From positions 227,806-291,805 of the forward strand of contig NZ_BMPY01000003.1 in assembly GCF_014647835.1 (NCBI RefSeq): DNA of 64,000 bases. Direction: 5' to 3'. Below, in pieces: positions 33,607 to 41,217 of this stretch; the stretch's first letter is position 1, and each line of letters opens with the position of its first letter. Origin of the DNA: Microbispora rosea subsp. aerata. GTDB lineage: Bacteria; Actinomycetota; Actinomycetes; Streptosporangiales; Streptosporangiaceae. A program made the position numbers and the translations under genes. The notes beneath the pieces are model-generated. The model ran no database searches, was not told the origin of the DNA, and was given only the letters and a program-made list of their open reading frames with translations.

Positions 33607-33641
33607 ACAGCCCGAGGCGAGGTCAGGTCGCCTCGGGCTGT
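33607..33641. terminator. Long perfect hairpin
   Basis: A 14-base perfect stem (ACAGCCCGAGGCGA and its complement) with a seven-base loop. It overlaps the end of the frame left over from the hydrolase remnant and lies 237 bases upstream of the EamA start. A short T-rich stretch follows on the plus strand. Probably a terminator or the mark of a rearrangement. Confidence 0.55.
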
Positions 33642-33647
33642 CCGTAT

Positions 33648-33691
33648 TTCCGGACGGCCCTCGGCGCTCTCTTCCGGACGGCCCTCGGCGC
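33648..33691. repeat. 20-base direct repeat inside hydrolase remnant
   Basis: TTCCGGACGGCCCTCGGCGC occurs at 33648-33667 and again at 33672-33691, four bases apart. It sits exactly where the hydrolase similarity ends. Confidence 0.7.
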
Positions 33692-33719
33692 GGTCCGCGG
33701 AAGGCCCGGCGGCGCCGCG

Positions 33720-34043
33720 CGCGGCGAGGAACGCGAGCCCGAAACAGAAGCCGAGCGAGACGATCTTCTCGCTCGCCTCGGCGCGCAGGCGCGCCACGCC
33801 GGTGGCGATGTCGGCGAAAAGTCCGTCTTTGTGCAGCTTGAGCAGATGCTCCATGAAGGGGAAGTCGTCGGGCCGCGGATCGGTGCCGGCCGTACGCCCG
33901 AAACAGCCGACGGCGAGCGCGGTGTGCCCCTGCTCGGCTGGCCGTGCGGTGAGGCGCTCGTGGAATCCCGACAAACCCCGGTTGTCCGGAAGGACGAGCA
34001 CCGCGGGACCGGACGCCCGGCCGGGGCGGGAGATGAAGGCCGC
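33720..34043 (-). pseudogene. Truncated dienelactone hydrolase family gene
   Basis: About 108 residues match the N-terminal half of actinobacterial dienelactone hydrolases: VLPDNRGLSGFHERL, then CFGRTAG, FPFMEHL and the nucleophile motif GFCFG near the end. The C-terminal half, with the catalytic Asp and His, is absent; after GFCFGLAFLAARG the frame runs into repeats and a hairpin and stops at 33591. The only upstream ATG in frame (34085) lies inside the terminator stem of the SRPBCC gene, and no ribosome site is seen. I call it a pseudogene truncated at both ends rather than a small functional protein. Confidence 0.7.
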
Positions 34044-34080
34044 GAAGTGAATGAATTTCAGTTCGCTCGAAAACAACAAA

Positions 34081-34107
34081 CCCATCTCTCGGATATCGAG
34101 AGATGGG
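34081..34107 (-). terminator. Terminator of SRPBCC gene
   Basis: An 11-base perfect stem (CCCATCTCTCG with its complement) and a five-base loop; TTTGTT follows on the minus strand. It is 22 bases after the SRPBCC stop. Confidence 0.8.
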
Positions 34108-34129
34108 TTTGTCCGGGCGACGCCCTGAA

Positions 34130-34792
34130 TCAGATCGACGGGCCGGGCGTGTCACGCGGCGGCACCGGACCGGCGCCGGGAGCGGCTCCGGTGCCGGGAG
34201 CCGGCGGGATCGGGCCGGTGCCGGGCGGCGGCAGCGGCGTCTGGCGCGGATACTCGGGGTTCACGGTCCGCGGCGGCGTCGGCTCGCCGATGTCGTATCC
34301 CGTCCCCGGCCCGCCGGTGCCCGTGCCGCCCTGCTGGTGCGGGCCGGGGACCTCGTCGCGCCACGCGCCGGTCTCGCCGCCGCGCGACTCGATGAACGTC
34401 TTGAACCGCTGCAGGTCGCCCCTGACCCGCATGCGGACGAGCTGCAGGGCGTCGGCCGCCTTCTCCAGGAAGCCCTCGGGGTCGTAGTCCATCTGCAGCG
34501 TGACCCGGGTGGTGGCGTCGTCGATCCGGTGGAAGGTGACGACGCCGGCCTGGCGCGGCGTGTCCGTCGACCGCCAGGCCACCCGCTCGTCGGGATGCTG
34601 CTCGGTGATCTCCGCCTCGAACTCGCGGCGGACGCCGGCGATCTCGACGACCCAGTCGGTGCGCGTGTCGCCGATCTGCGTGACCGACTCCACGCCCTCC
34701 ATGAACTCCGGGAAGCTCTCGAACTGCGTCCACTGGTTGTAGGCGGTGCGGATCGGGACATCCACGTCGACGGACTGTTCGATCGTGCTCAT
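34130..34792 (-). CDS. SRPBCC family protein with proline-rich tail
   Basis: 220 residues from MSTIEQSVDVDV, preceded by AGGGAGAAG. Residues 1-145 form a START/polyketide-cyclase-like SRPBCC domain (VDVDVPIRTAYNQWTQFESFPEFMEGVESV and VTLQMDYDPEGFLEKAADAL). The last 75 residues are low-complexity, rich in Pro, Gly and Thr (GGTGTGGPGTGYD, PPPGTGPIPPAPGTG), and probably disordered. SRPBCC domains bind hydrophobic ligands; the ligand here is unknown. No signal peptide is seen. Confidence 0.85.
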   Translation of the reverse strand: MSTIEQSVDVDVPIRTAYNQWTQFESFPEFMEGVESVTQIGDTRTDWVVEIAGVRREFEAEITEQHPDERVAWRSTDTPRQAGVVTFHRIDDATTRVTLQMDYDPEGFLEKAADALQLVRMRVRGDLQRFKTFIESRGGETGAWRDEVPGPHQQGGTGTGGPGTGYDIGEPTPPRTVNPEYPRQTPLPPPGTGPIPPAPGTGAAPGAGPVPPRDTPGPSI

Positions 34793-34864
34793 GTCTTCTC
34801 CCTCTCTCGTGGCTACGGGCACTACGCCTGCCCTGAGAGGGAGAGGTAAACCCGGCGCGCCTCC

Positions 34865-36259
34865 TCAGCGGCGGGCCGGTCTGTGGCGCTTCTCGTGCCG
34901 TCCGCGCGGCCGGGCCAGGCGCGGCCGTGCCGGGGCGGCGCCGTCCCCCGGCCGAGCGCGCCGCACCCCGTCGGCCGACCGGCGCAGCCGTCCCGTGACG
35001 AGGTCGCGCAGCCCCCGGGTGACGTGGTCGTTCCGCCGTCCACCGGGCACGGCCGCGATCTCGTCCTCCAGCGTGCGGTCGGCCGCCGCGTACCAGCCGG
35101 TGACCACCTGTACGGCGAGCGCGGCGAACAGCAGGCCGAACGGCAGCGCCCACCCGCCGCTCACCTCGTGGAGCAGGCCGAACGTGATCGGCCCGGCCCC
35201 CGCGATGAAATATCCGGTGCTCTGCCCGAAGGCCGACAGCGCGGCGGTGCCCGCCGCCGTGCGGGTGCGCAACGCCAGCATCGCCAGCGCGAGCGGGAAC
35301 GTGCCGCCGCCCACGGCCACGAGGATCGACCACGCCCACAGCGCCTGCCCGGTGAGCAGGCCCGCGAAGCCCGCGGCGTACAGCACGCCGAAGGCGATCA
35401 CCATCGGGCGCTGGCCGGACATCCGGGTCGCCAGCGCGGGCACCGCCATGGAGACGGGGATCCCGAGCCCGGTGAACACGGCGAGGACCAGCCCGGCCTG
35501 GCCTGCCGTGTAGCCGTTGTCCCGCAGCAGCAGCGGCAGCCAGCCGAACATCACGTACGCGATGAGCGACTGCGAGCCGAAATATCCGGCCACGGCCCAG
35601 GCGAGCCTGCTGCGCGCGAGGCCGTCGGCTCCGGCGGGAGTGCTGCGCCGCTCCGGCTCATCGCGCCTGAGCGCGAGCCACGGAATCACGGCCACGGCGG
35701 CCAGGGCCGCCCACACCCCGAGTGCCACGTGCCAGTCGCCTCCGGCGGCCTGCTGCACGGGAACGGTCGCCGCGGCGGCGACCATCGTCCCGGCCGCGAG
35801 CGCGGTCGAGTAGACGGTGGTCATCGCGCCCGCCCGCCGCGGGAAGTGCCTTTTGATCAGTGCGGGGATGACGACGTTGCCGATCGCTCCGCCCGCCAGC
35901 GCGACCGCGCTGGCCGCCAGGAACGGCACGGCCGAGTCGACCAGGGAACGCAGGGCCTGACCCGCCGCGAGCAGGACGATCGCGGCCAGCAGCAGCCGCT
36001 GCTCCCCCACCCTGCGAGACATGGCCGGCGTGAGGGCGCCGAACAGGGCGAAGCTCATCACCGGCAGCGTGGTGAGGAGCCCCGTCATCGCCCCCGACAT
36101 GTGCAGTCCCGCGCTCACCTCGTCGAGGACGGTCCCCACGCTCGTCACCGCGGTGCGCAGGTTCAACGCGGCGAGGGTGATGCCCGCGGCGATCAGCCAA
36201 GCCATCGATCCGCCTCGCGCCTTCGGCAGTCCGGCTCTCCGCGTCACGACGGCACTCAT
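34865..36259 (-). CDS. MFS transporter, CynX/NimT-like
   Basis: 464 residues from the ATG at 36259 (MSAVVTRRAG). Twelve spans are plausible; the stretch ITLAALNLRTAVTSVGTVLDEVSAGLHMSG near the N-terminus is typical of the CynX/NimT/YeaN branch, with LNLR a strong signature. The C-terminal 60 residues are an arginine-rich cytoplasmic tail. An ATG four codons upstream (36271) is abutted by GAGGGGAG and so is less likely. Members include cyanate and 2-nitroimidazole transporters; the substrate here is unknown. An AT-rich element TATG-N8-CATA at 36292-36307 lies upstream and could be an operator. Confidence 0.85.
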   Translation of the reverse strand: MSAVVTRRAGLPKARGGSMAWLIAAGITLAALNLRTAVTSVGTVLDEVSAGLHMSGAMTGLLTTLPVMSFALFGALTPAMSRRVGEQRLLLAAIVLLAAGQALRSLVDSAVPFLAASAVALAGGAIGNVVIPALIKRHFPRRAGAMTTVYSTALAAGTMVAAAATVPVQQAAGGDWHVALGVWAALAAVAVIPWLALRRDEPERRSTPAGADGLARSRLAWAVAGYFGSQSLIAYVMFGWLPLLLRDNGYTAGQAGLVLAVFTGLGIPVSMAVPALATRMSGQRPMVIAFGVLYAAGFAGLLTGQALWAWSILVAVGGGTFPLALAMLALRTRTAAGTAALSAFGQSTGYFIAGAGPITFGLLHEVSGGWALPFGLLFAALAVQVVTGWYAAADRTLEDEIAAVPGGRRNDHVTRGLRDLVTGRLRRSADGVRRARPGDGAAPARPRLARPRGRHEKRHRPARR

Positions 36260-36396
36260 CGCCCGCAGCATCTCCCCTCATCCGGTCATCCTATGTTTGA
36301 CACCATACCAAATCCCTCATAGCTCTCATTTGTTCCCCGGTGTTCCCGGGACCCGTTCGCTGAGATCCGTTCCGCAGATCAGTTACGCGAGATCCG

Positions 36397-36801
36397 TTAC
36401 GCGCGCCGTACGCCGCGCAGCAGCCACAGGATGCCGATGACGGGCAGCACGAGCGGCACGAAGAGATATCCGCTGCCGAAGCCGGACCACACGGTGGCCC
36501 GCGGGAACGCGGCGGGGTCGGCCAGGCTCAGCGTGCCGACGACCAGCACCCCGGCCAGCTCGACCAGGCAGGCCGCCACCGCGACGCGCCGGGCGCCCCG
36601 TGCCAGCGCCACCGTGAGCACGATGTAGACCACCCCGGCGAACGCCGACAGCACGTACGCCAGGGGCGCCTCGGCGAACCTCGTGGCGATCTGCACGGCG
36701 GCGCGGGACGTCGCGGCCAGCGCGAAGACCCCGTACACCGCGACGAGCACGCGTCCCGGCCCGGAGCGCACGGCCTCGCCGCCGCCGGAGTGCACGCTCA
36801 T
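36397..36801 (-). CDS. Small integral membrane protein
   Basis: 134 residues with four predicted membrane spans (for example VLVAVYGVFALAATSRAAVQI and LFVPLVLPVIGILWLLRGV). The ATG overlaps the stop of the preceding membrane protein gene (ATGA), so they form a coupled pair. I do not recognise a named family with certainty; the pair resembles conserved uncharacterised actinobacterial membrane proteins. Confidence 0.7.
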   Translation of the reverse strand: MSVHSGGGEAVRSGPGRVLVAVYGVFALAATSRAAVQIATRFAEAPLAYVLSAFAGVVYIVLTVALARGARRVAVAACLVELAGVLVVGTLSLADPAAFPRATVWSGFGSGYLFVPLVLPVIGILWLLRGVRRA

Positions 36802-37151
36802 GCCCCCGCGCTCCACAGCTGCAGCAGGCGCCCGGTCATGACGGCCACGCTGAAGGCGGCCACCACGATGACCGCGGGCCCCCAGCGCGTGCGCTCCGCC
36901 CGGCCCCACCAGATGGCGGCGGGCGGGATCACGACGGTTCCCGCCAGGTAGCCGATGAAGGTCGCCTTCTCGGCGACGTTCCCGAGCCCGGCGAGCGCGA
37001 ATCCGGCCTGCGCGAGCACGGCGAGCTCCAGCAGCCCGAGCCCGGCCAGCAGCACCGGCCCCATCGGCCTGTTCCGTACGGTGGTGATCAGGCTGACCAG
37101 TGCGAGCACCAGGGCGGCGCCGATCAGCCAGCCCGAGTAGGCGCCGTTCAT
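36798..37151 (-). CDS. Small integral membrane protein
   Basis: 117 residues with three to four spans (WLIGAALVLALVSLITTV, LLAGLGLLELAVLAQAGFAL, FIGYLAGTVVIPPAAIWWG, AVIVVAAFSVAVMTGRLLQLW). First gene of a two-gene unit with the protein at 36397-36801. The conserved-looking polar residues in spans (ExVLAQ, GR) suggest a folded membrane domain rather than random frame, but no function can be assigned. Confidence 0.7.
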   Translation of the reverse strand: MNGAYSGWLIGAALVLALVSLITTVRNRPMGPVLLAGLGLLELAVLAQAGFALAGLGNVAEKATFIGYLAGTVVIPPAAIWWGRAERTRWGPAVIVVAAFSVAVMTGRLLQLWSAGA

Positions 37152-37466
37152 GCCGCGTTCAGAACGGGGGTCGCAGACATGGCCAGTAGGCTATCGGCCC
37201 ACCCGCCCGCCCCGTGAACCGTCCCCGGCGGAGATTTCCACGAGCCTCCTCCGGGCCGGTCGCCGCGCCGGTAGGAGCTCGCGGGAACCCGCTCCGCTCC
37301 ACCCGGGCGAATCCTCGCGAGCTCGGAATCCCCGCGGGGCCCGATCCGGGCCGTCGCCGCGGCCCTCGCTTACCTCACCCCGGCGGACAACGTGCCGGCG
37401 CTGCCGGGTTCTCTGGTCGACCGCGTCCTCCGGCTCGCCGTCGACCGCGTACGCCCCTGAGCGGCG
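37152..37466. other. Gene-free stretch with possible coding remnant
   Basis: No complete gene is seen in these 315 bases. On the plus strand the end (37345-37461) reads like the C-terminus of a protein: IRAVAAALAYLTPADNVPAL and then a short helix-like tail ending in a TGA at 37459. Without a start or family match this is at most a fragment. Confidence 0.3.
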
Positions 37467-37500
37467 AAGAGCCGCCCTCCGGGGGTGGAGGACGGCTCTT
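37467..37500 (-). terminator. Terminator of tRNA-Ala (third copy)
   Basis: A 14-base stem (AAGAGCCGCCCTCC with GGAGGACGGCTCTT, one mismatch) and a six-base loop, ten bases beyond the tRNA 3' end on the minus strand. Confidence 0.7.
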
Positions 37501-37510
37501 CGTCACGCGG

Positions 37511-37583
37511 TGGAGCTATGGGGACTCGAACCCCAGACCCCCTCCATGCCATGGAGGTGCGCTACCAGCTGCGCTATAGCCCC
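37511..37583 (-). tRNA. tRNA-Ala(GGC), third copy
   Basis: Same cloverleaf as the other two except the anticodon stem, CCTCC with GGAGG. Anticodon loop ATGGCAT, anticodon GGC. Encoded 3' end reads CCG after the discriminator, so no CCA. The compensated stem change shows selection to keep it functional. Confidence 0.95.
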
Positions 37584-37674
37584 TTGCCACCGCTCCGAGT
37601 GCTCCCGGCGCGGCGCTCGGAGAGCATATAGGCATGCCCGTCCGTTTACCTAATCGTCACCAGTCGCCCGCGTA

Positions 37675-38310
37675 TCAGCCGTCGGCGGTGGCGGCGGGGC
37701 TGTCGTCGCTGCTCACCGGCTCCGGCAGCGTGCCCGCGTTGTGCTCGAGCAGGCGCCAGCCGCGGCGGCCCTCCTCAAGCACCGACCACGAGCAGTTGCC
37801 CAGGCCGCCGATCGCCGACCACAGCTCCTGCGGCAGCCCGAGCAGCCGGCAGATGCCCAGCCGCAAGGCGGCGCCGTGCGAGGCGACGACCAGCAGGCCG
37901 TCCTCCTCGAGACGGGACGCCCAGCGCGCGATCGCGTCGGCGACGCGGTCGGCGACGTGCGCCACGTCCTCTCCGCCCGGAGCCTCCCACGCCTCGTACT
38001 CGACCGGCCAGCCCGCTTTGATCTCGTCGCGGGTCAGGCCCTCCCACTCGCCGCCGCCGCGTTCACGCAGGTCCTTGTCCACGGCGACGTCGAGCCCGGT
38101 GAGCCGGGCGAGGGCCGAGGCCGTGTCGTACGCGCGCCGCAAGTCGGAGGAGACGATCATGGTCGGCCGCAGCGCCGCGAGCAGGGAGGCCGCCCGGGCC
38201 GCCTGCGCGATGCCGGTCTCGTCCAGCGCGATGTCGGTGTGTCCCTGGAAGCGCTTCTCGACGTTCCACAACGTCTGCCCGTGCCGCAGGCAGACGACGC
38301 GACGGCTCAT
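37675..38310 (-). CDS. Histidine phosphatase (phosphoglycerate mutase-like)
   Basis: 211 residues. The catalytic histidine is in VCLRHGQTLWN near the N-terminus (RHG motif), with the second histidine in VVASHGAALRLGI near 140 and the acid residue in RERGGGEWEGL. This branch, next to rsfS and nadD in many actinobacteria, is annotated variously as phosphoglycerate mutase or glucosyl-3-phosphoglycerate phosphatase; which reaction it catalyses cannot be told from sequence. It starts 25 bases after rsfS ends and is probably in the same transcript. Confidence 0.88.
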   Translation of the reverse strand: MSRRVVCLRHGQTLWNVEKRFQGHTDIALDETGIAQAARAASLLAALRPTMIVSSDLRRAYDTASALARLTGLDVAVDKDLRERGGGEWEGLTRDEIKAGWPVEYEAWEAPGGEDVAHVADRVADAIARWASRLEEDGLLVVASHGAALRLGICRLLGLPQELWSAIGGLGNCSWSVLEEGRRGWRLLEHNAGTLPEPVSSDDSPAATADG

Positions 38311-38335
38311 CGCGCCGCCCCGATGATGGCGTTCG

Positions 38336-38740
38336 TCACAGGGCCGCTCCGTGCCCGCGCTGCTCGGCGACCCGCTTGACGCTGTCCGGCAGCTCGATGG
38401 ACGGGCAGTCCTTCCACAGGCGCTCCAGCGCGTAGAAGTGGCGGTCCTCCTCGTGCTGCACGTGCACCACGATGTCGAGGTAGTCGAGCAGGACCCAGCG
38501 GCCCTCCCGCTCGCCCTCACGGCGCACGGGCTTGGCGTCGGCTTCGACGCGCAGGCGCTCTTCGATCTCGTCGACGACCGCGCGGACCTGCCGGTCGTTG
38601 GACGCGGAGCAGAGAAGGAAGGCGTCGGTGATGACGAGCTGGTCGCTCACGTCGTAGGCGATGATGTCGTCGGCCAGCTTCTCCGCTGCGGCCTCGGCGG
38701 CCACCCGCACGAGCTGGATCGATCTCTCGGATGCTGTCAC
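38336..38740 (-). CDS. rsfS: Ribosome silencing factor RsfS
   Basis: 134 residues from the GTG at 38740 (TASERSIQLVRVAAEAAAEK), with GGAGGA upstream. Family motifs are DVSDQLVITDAFLLCSASNDRQVRAVVDEI and WVLLDYLDIVVHVQHEEDRHFYALERLW. RsfS binds ribosomal protein L14 and blocks joining of 50S and 30S subunits when nutrients are low. Usually it sits directly after nadD; here about 640 bases of gene debris intervene. Confidence 0.95.
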   Translation of the reverse strand: MTASERSIQLVRVAAEAAAEKLADDIIAYDVSDQLVITDAFLLCSASNDRQVRAVVDEIEERLRVEADAKPVRREGEREGRWVLLDYLDIVVHVQHEEDRHFYALERLWKDCPSIELPDSVKRVAEQRGHGAAL

Positions 38741-38871
38741 GATTCGGTTCTGTCCTCCGTTGACGGGCTCTTCCAGGGTGCACAGTTCGCGTGCCCCGTA
38801 CAACCGGCTTTCCCGTGGGAACCCTATCGGCACACCTTGGTGATTCCGGAGTTATGCCCGGGATCTGGAGT

Positions 38872-39242
38872 TCAACGTCCTTCCGAGCCCGTGAATTCCG
38901 CCGTCGGAAACGCCGCGACGGTGGCGCCGATCCGGATCGTGCCCGGCGTGTGGGGGGCCGCCGCTCCCTCGTGCAGGTCGACGATCGCGGCGAGGATCCT
39001 GCGGCGGACGTCGTGCCACAGCTCGGGCTCGACCCACAGCTCGGCGTCGGCCGTCACTCCCTCCTCGCCCTCGCGCCGCCGGCCGGCCCGCTCGCGGCTC
39101 GGTGAGCGGCGTGCCTCCCGTCGCCCGGTAGCGGCGCTCCCGGCCGCCGCGCCGGACCCGCACGTCGGCCAGCTCGGCCAGCCCCGCGTCGTCCAGGCAG
39201 CGCAGGTGATGGCTGGCGAGGGCGTGCGAGATGCCCAGCTCG
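38872..39242 (-). pseudogene. Degraded ArsR family regulator
   Basis: On the minus strand 39242-39115 reads RELGISHALASHHLRCLDDA and then GLAELADVRVRRGGRERRYR, the HTH and wing of an ArsR repressor. The C-terminal helix of the same protein type (ELWVEPELWHDVRRRILAAI) continues in a different frame down to 38872. The frame change and the missing N-terminal 30 or so residues show that the gene is broken. Confidence 0.6.
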
Positions 39243-39375
39243 CGGGACGCCTGGCCGCGCCCCTGCTGGGCGCGGGGCTGTTCACCGCCGCGGGCGGCGA
39301 CGCGGTGGTCGCGCTCGACGCGGCCACCTTCGCGGCCGGAGCCTGGCTCAAACGGCGGCGGGCCGCCGGAGACCG
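39232..39375 (+). pseudogene. Fragment of an MFS transporter gene
   Basis: The plus strand reads GRLAAPLLGAGLFTAAGGDA and on through VVALDAATFAAGAWLKRRR, which is the typical span 4-5 to 6 region of MFS drug exporters. No start and no remaining spans are found; it ends at the nadD stop. ArsR genes are often divergent from MFS exporters, so both fragments probably come from one lost pair joined by a deletion near 39240. Confidence 0.5.
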
Positions 39376-39382
39376 GGCCCGG

Positions 39383-39994
39383 TCAGTGCCCCTGATCGCG
39401 GTAGAGGCCGCGCTTGTTGATGTACTGCACGATGCCGTCGGGGACCAGATACCAGATGGGCTCCCCGGCGGCGACCCGCTCGCGGCACTCGGAGGAGGAG
39501 ATCGCCAGGGCCGGGATCTCGATCAGGCTGACCTTGCCCGCGGGCAGGCCGGGGTCCTTGAGCGTGTGGCCGGGCCTGGTGCAGCCGACGAAGTGCGCGA
39601 TGGTGAACAGCTCGTCGGCGTCGCGCCAGCTCAGGATCTGCGCCAGCGCGTCCGCGCCGGTGATGAAGTACAGCTCCACGTCCGGGCCGTACACGGCGGC
39701 GATGTCACGGAGCGTGTCGATCGTGTACGTGGGGCCGGGCCGGTCGATGTCCACCCGGCTGACCGAGAAGCGGGGGTTCGACGCGGTGGCGATCACGGTC
39801 ATCAGGTAGCGGTCCTCGGAGGAGGACACCGTCTGCTCGGCCTTCTGCCAGGGCCGCCCGGTCGGGACGAACACCACCTCGTCCAGGTTGAAGTGGTGGG
39901 CCACCTCGCTGGCCGCCACCAGGTGGCCGTGATGGATCGGGTCGAACGTCCCGCCCATAACGCCCAATCGCCGGATTGCCGTCCCGTTACGCAT
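39383..39994 (-). CDS. nadD: Nicotinate-nucleotide adenylyltransferase
   Basis: 203 residues. The nucleotidyltransferase signature [12 protein letters not shown] is at about 14-25, and the second motif [10 protein letters not shown] (ISSTxxR type) near 170. It makes deamido-NAD from nicotinate mononucleotide and ATP in NAD synthesis. An ATG at 39994 starts it; the frame upstream is short. It is upstream of rsfS in the same direction, the usual order, but with debris between. Confidence 0.95.
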   Translation of the reverse strand: MRNGTAIRRLGVMGGTFDPIHHGHLVAASEVAHHFNLDEVVFVPTGRPWQKAEQTVSSSEDRYLMTVIATASNPRFSVSRVDIDRPGPTYTIDTLRDIAAVYGPDVELYFITGADALAQILSWRDADELFTIAHFVGCTRPGHTLKDPGLPAGKVSLIEIPALAISSSECRERVAAGEPIWYLVPDGIVQYINKRGLYRDQGH

Positions 39995-40106
39995 GAAACG
40001 GACGATAACGCGCCTACCTCGTCACATCGGCACCGGCCCTCCGGGTGACGACCTGGGCTCCCGCTCATCCGCGCGCCCGCGCCTTGTGAGACATAGCATG
40101 CGGAAC

Positions 40107-41117
40107 ATGACCACTCCCGATCGCAATCGCGTGCAGCTGCCCGGCATCAGCTCGCGAGCCTACGAACACCCCGCCGACCGTTCCGCGCTGGTCGCGATGC
40201 GTTCGCTCTCCGGATTCGACGCGGTGCTCAAGCGCACGTCCGGCCTGTTCAGCGAGCGCAGGCTCCGCCTGATGTTCCTGGCCTCGGCGGTGCGCACGAC
40301 CGAGACCCAGTTCCGCGCCCTGCACGACATGGGCCGCGACAGCGCCTACATCCTCGACCTGCACCGGATCCCGGAGATCTACGTGCAGCAGGACCCGAAG
40401 GCGTACGCGATGGCGATCGGTTTCGACGAGCCGTTCATCATCGTCTCGACCGGGCTGCTCGACCTCATGGACGACGAGGAGCTGCGCTTCGTCATCGGCC
40501 ACGAGACCTCCCACATCCTGTCGGGCCACGCCGTCTACGGCACGATGCTGGCGATCCTGACCCGCCTGGCCACCCGGGTGGCCTGGATCCCGCTCGGCTA
40601 CATCGGCCTGCGGGTCATCGTCGCCGCCCTCGAGGAATGGCAGCGCAAGGCGGAGATGTCCGCCGACCGCGGCGGCCTGCTCGCCGGGCAGGACCCCGAC
40701 GCGGCGCTGCGGGCGCTGATGAAGCTCGCCGGCGGCTCCCGCCTGCACGAGATGAACATCGAGGCGTTCCTCGACCAGGCGCGGGAGTACGACACCGCGG
40801 GCGACGTGCGCGACGGCCTGCTCAAGGTCCTCAACATGCTCGGCACGACCCACCCGTTCGCGGTGAGCCGGGTCGCCGAACTCGACCGGTGGCGGCGCAG
40901 CGGCGAGTACGCCCGGATCATCGGCGGCGACTACCCGCGGCGGGAGGACGACGCCCACGCCAAGATCACCGACGAGATCAAGGCGGCGGCCAACTCCTAC
41001 CGCGAGTCCTGGGCGCAGTCGCAGGACCCGTTCATCGGCGTGCTGCGCGACGTCGCCGAGGGCGCGGTGCACGCCGGGGAGCGCATCTTCAACCGCTTCG
41101 CCCGGCGCGAGAACTGA
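40107..41117 (+). CDS. M48 family zinc metallopeptidase
   Basis: 336 residues from MTTPDRNRVQL. The zinc-binding HEXXH is in VIGHETSHILSGH near 135, with the third ligand probably the Glu of EMSADRGGL near 185. A hydrophobic segment (MLAILTRLATRVAWIPLGYIGLRVIV) lies between them. It resembles the M48 peptidases of actinobacteria that lack the N-terminal membrane helices of HtpX. An ATG three codons upstream (40098) is an alternative start. Divergent from nadD; substrate unknown. Confidence 0.85.
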   Translation: MTTPDRNRVQLPGISSRAYEHPADRSALVAMRSLSGFDAVLKRTSGLFSERRLRLMFLASAVRTTETQFRALHDMGRDSAYILDLHRIPEIYVQQDPKAYAMAIGFDEPFIIVSTGLLDLMDDEELRFVIGHETSHILSGHAVYGTMLAILTRLATRVAWIPLGYIGLRVIVAALEEWQRKAEMSADRGGLLAGQDPDAALRALMKLAGGSRLHEMNIEAFLDQAREYDTAGDVRDGLLKVLNMLGTTHPFAVSRVAELDRWRRSGEYARIIGGDYPRREDDAHAKITDEIKAAANSYRESWAQSQDPFIGVLRDVAEGAVHAGERIFNRFARREN

Positions 41118-41217
41118 CCGCCGGATCATCCCGGCGCTGGGGCGGGCCCGCCCGGACGACTCGCACGCGCACCGCGGCGGGCACCCCACGGTCGACGCAC
41201 GACCATCACATAAGCCG

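Noticed and set aside
36292-36312. GntR or TetR operator upstream of the CynX-like MFS gene
   Set aside because: Only four-base arms (TATG-N8-CATA or TTTG-N9-CAAA) are seen and no regulator is adjacent; too weak to list as a feature.
38841-39382. A functional gene of 159 codons on the minus strand
   Set aside because: Only the C-terminal half resembles an ArsR protein; the first half is a wrong-frame reading of the HTH region.
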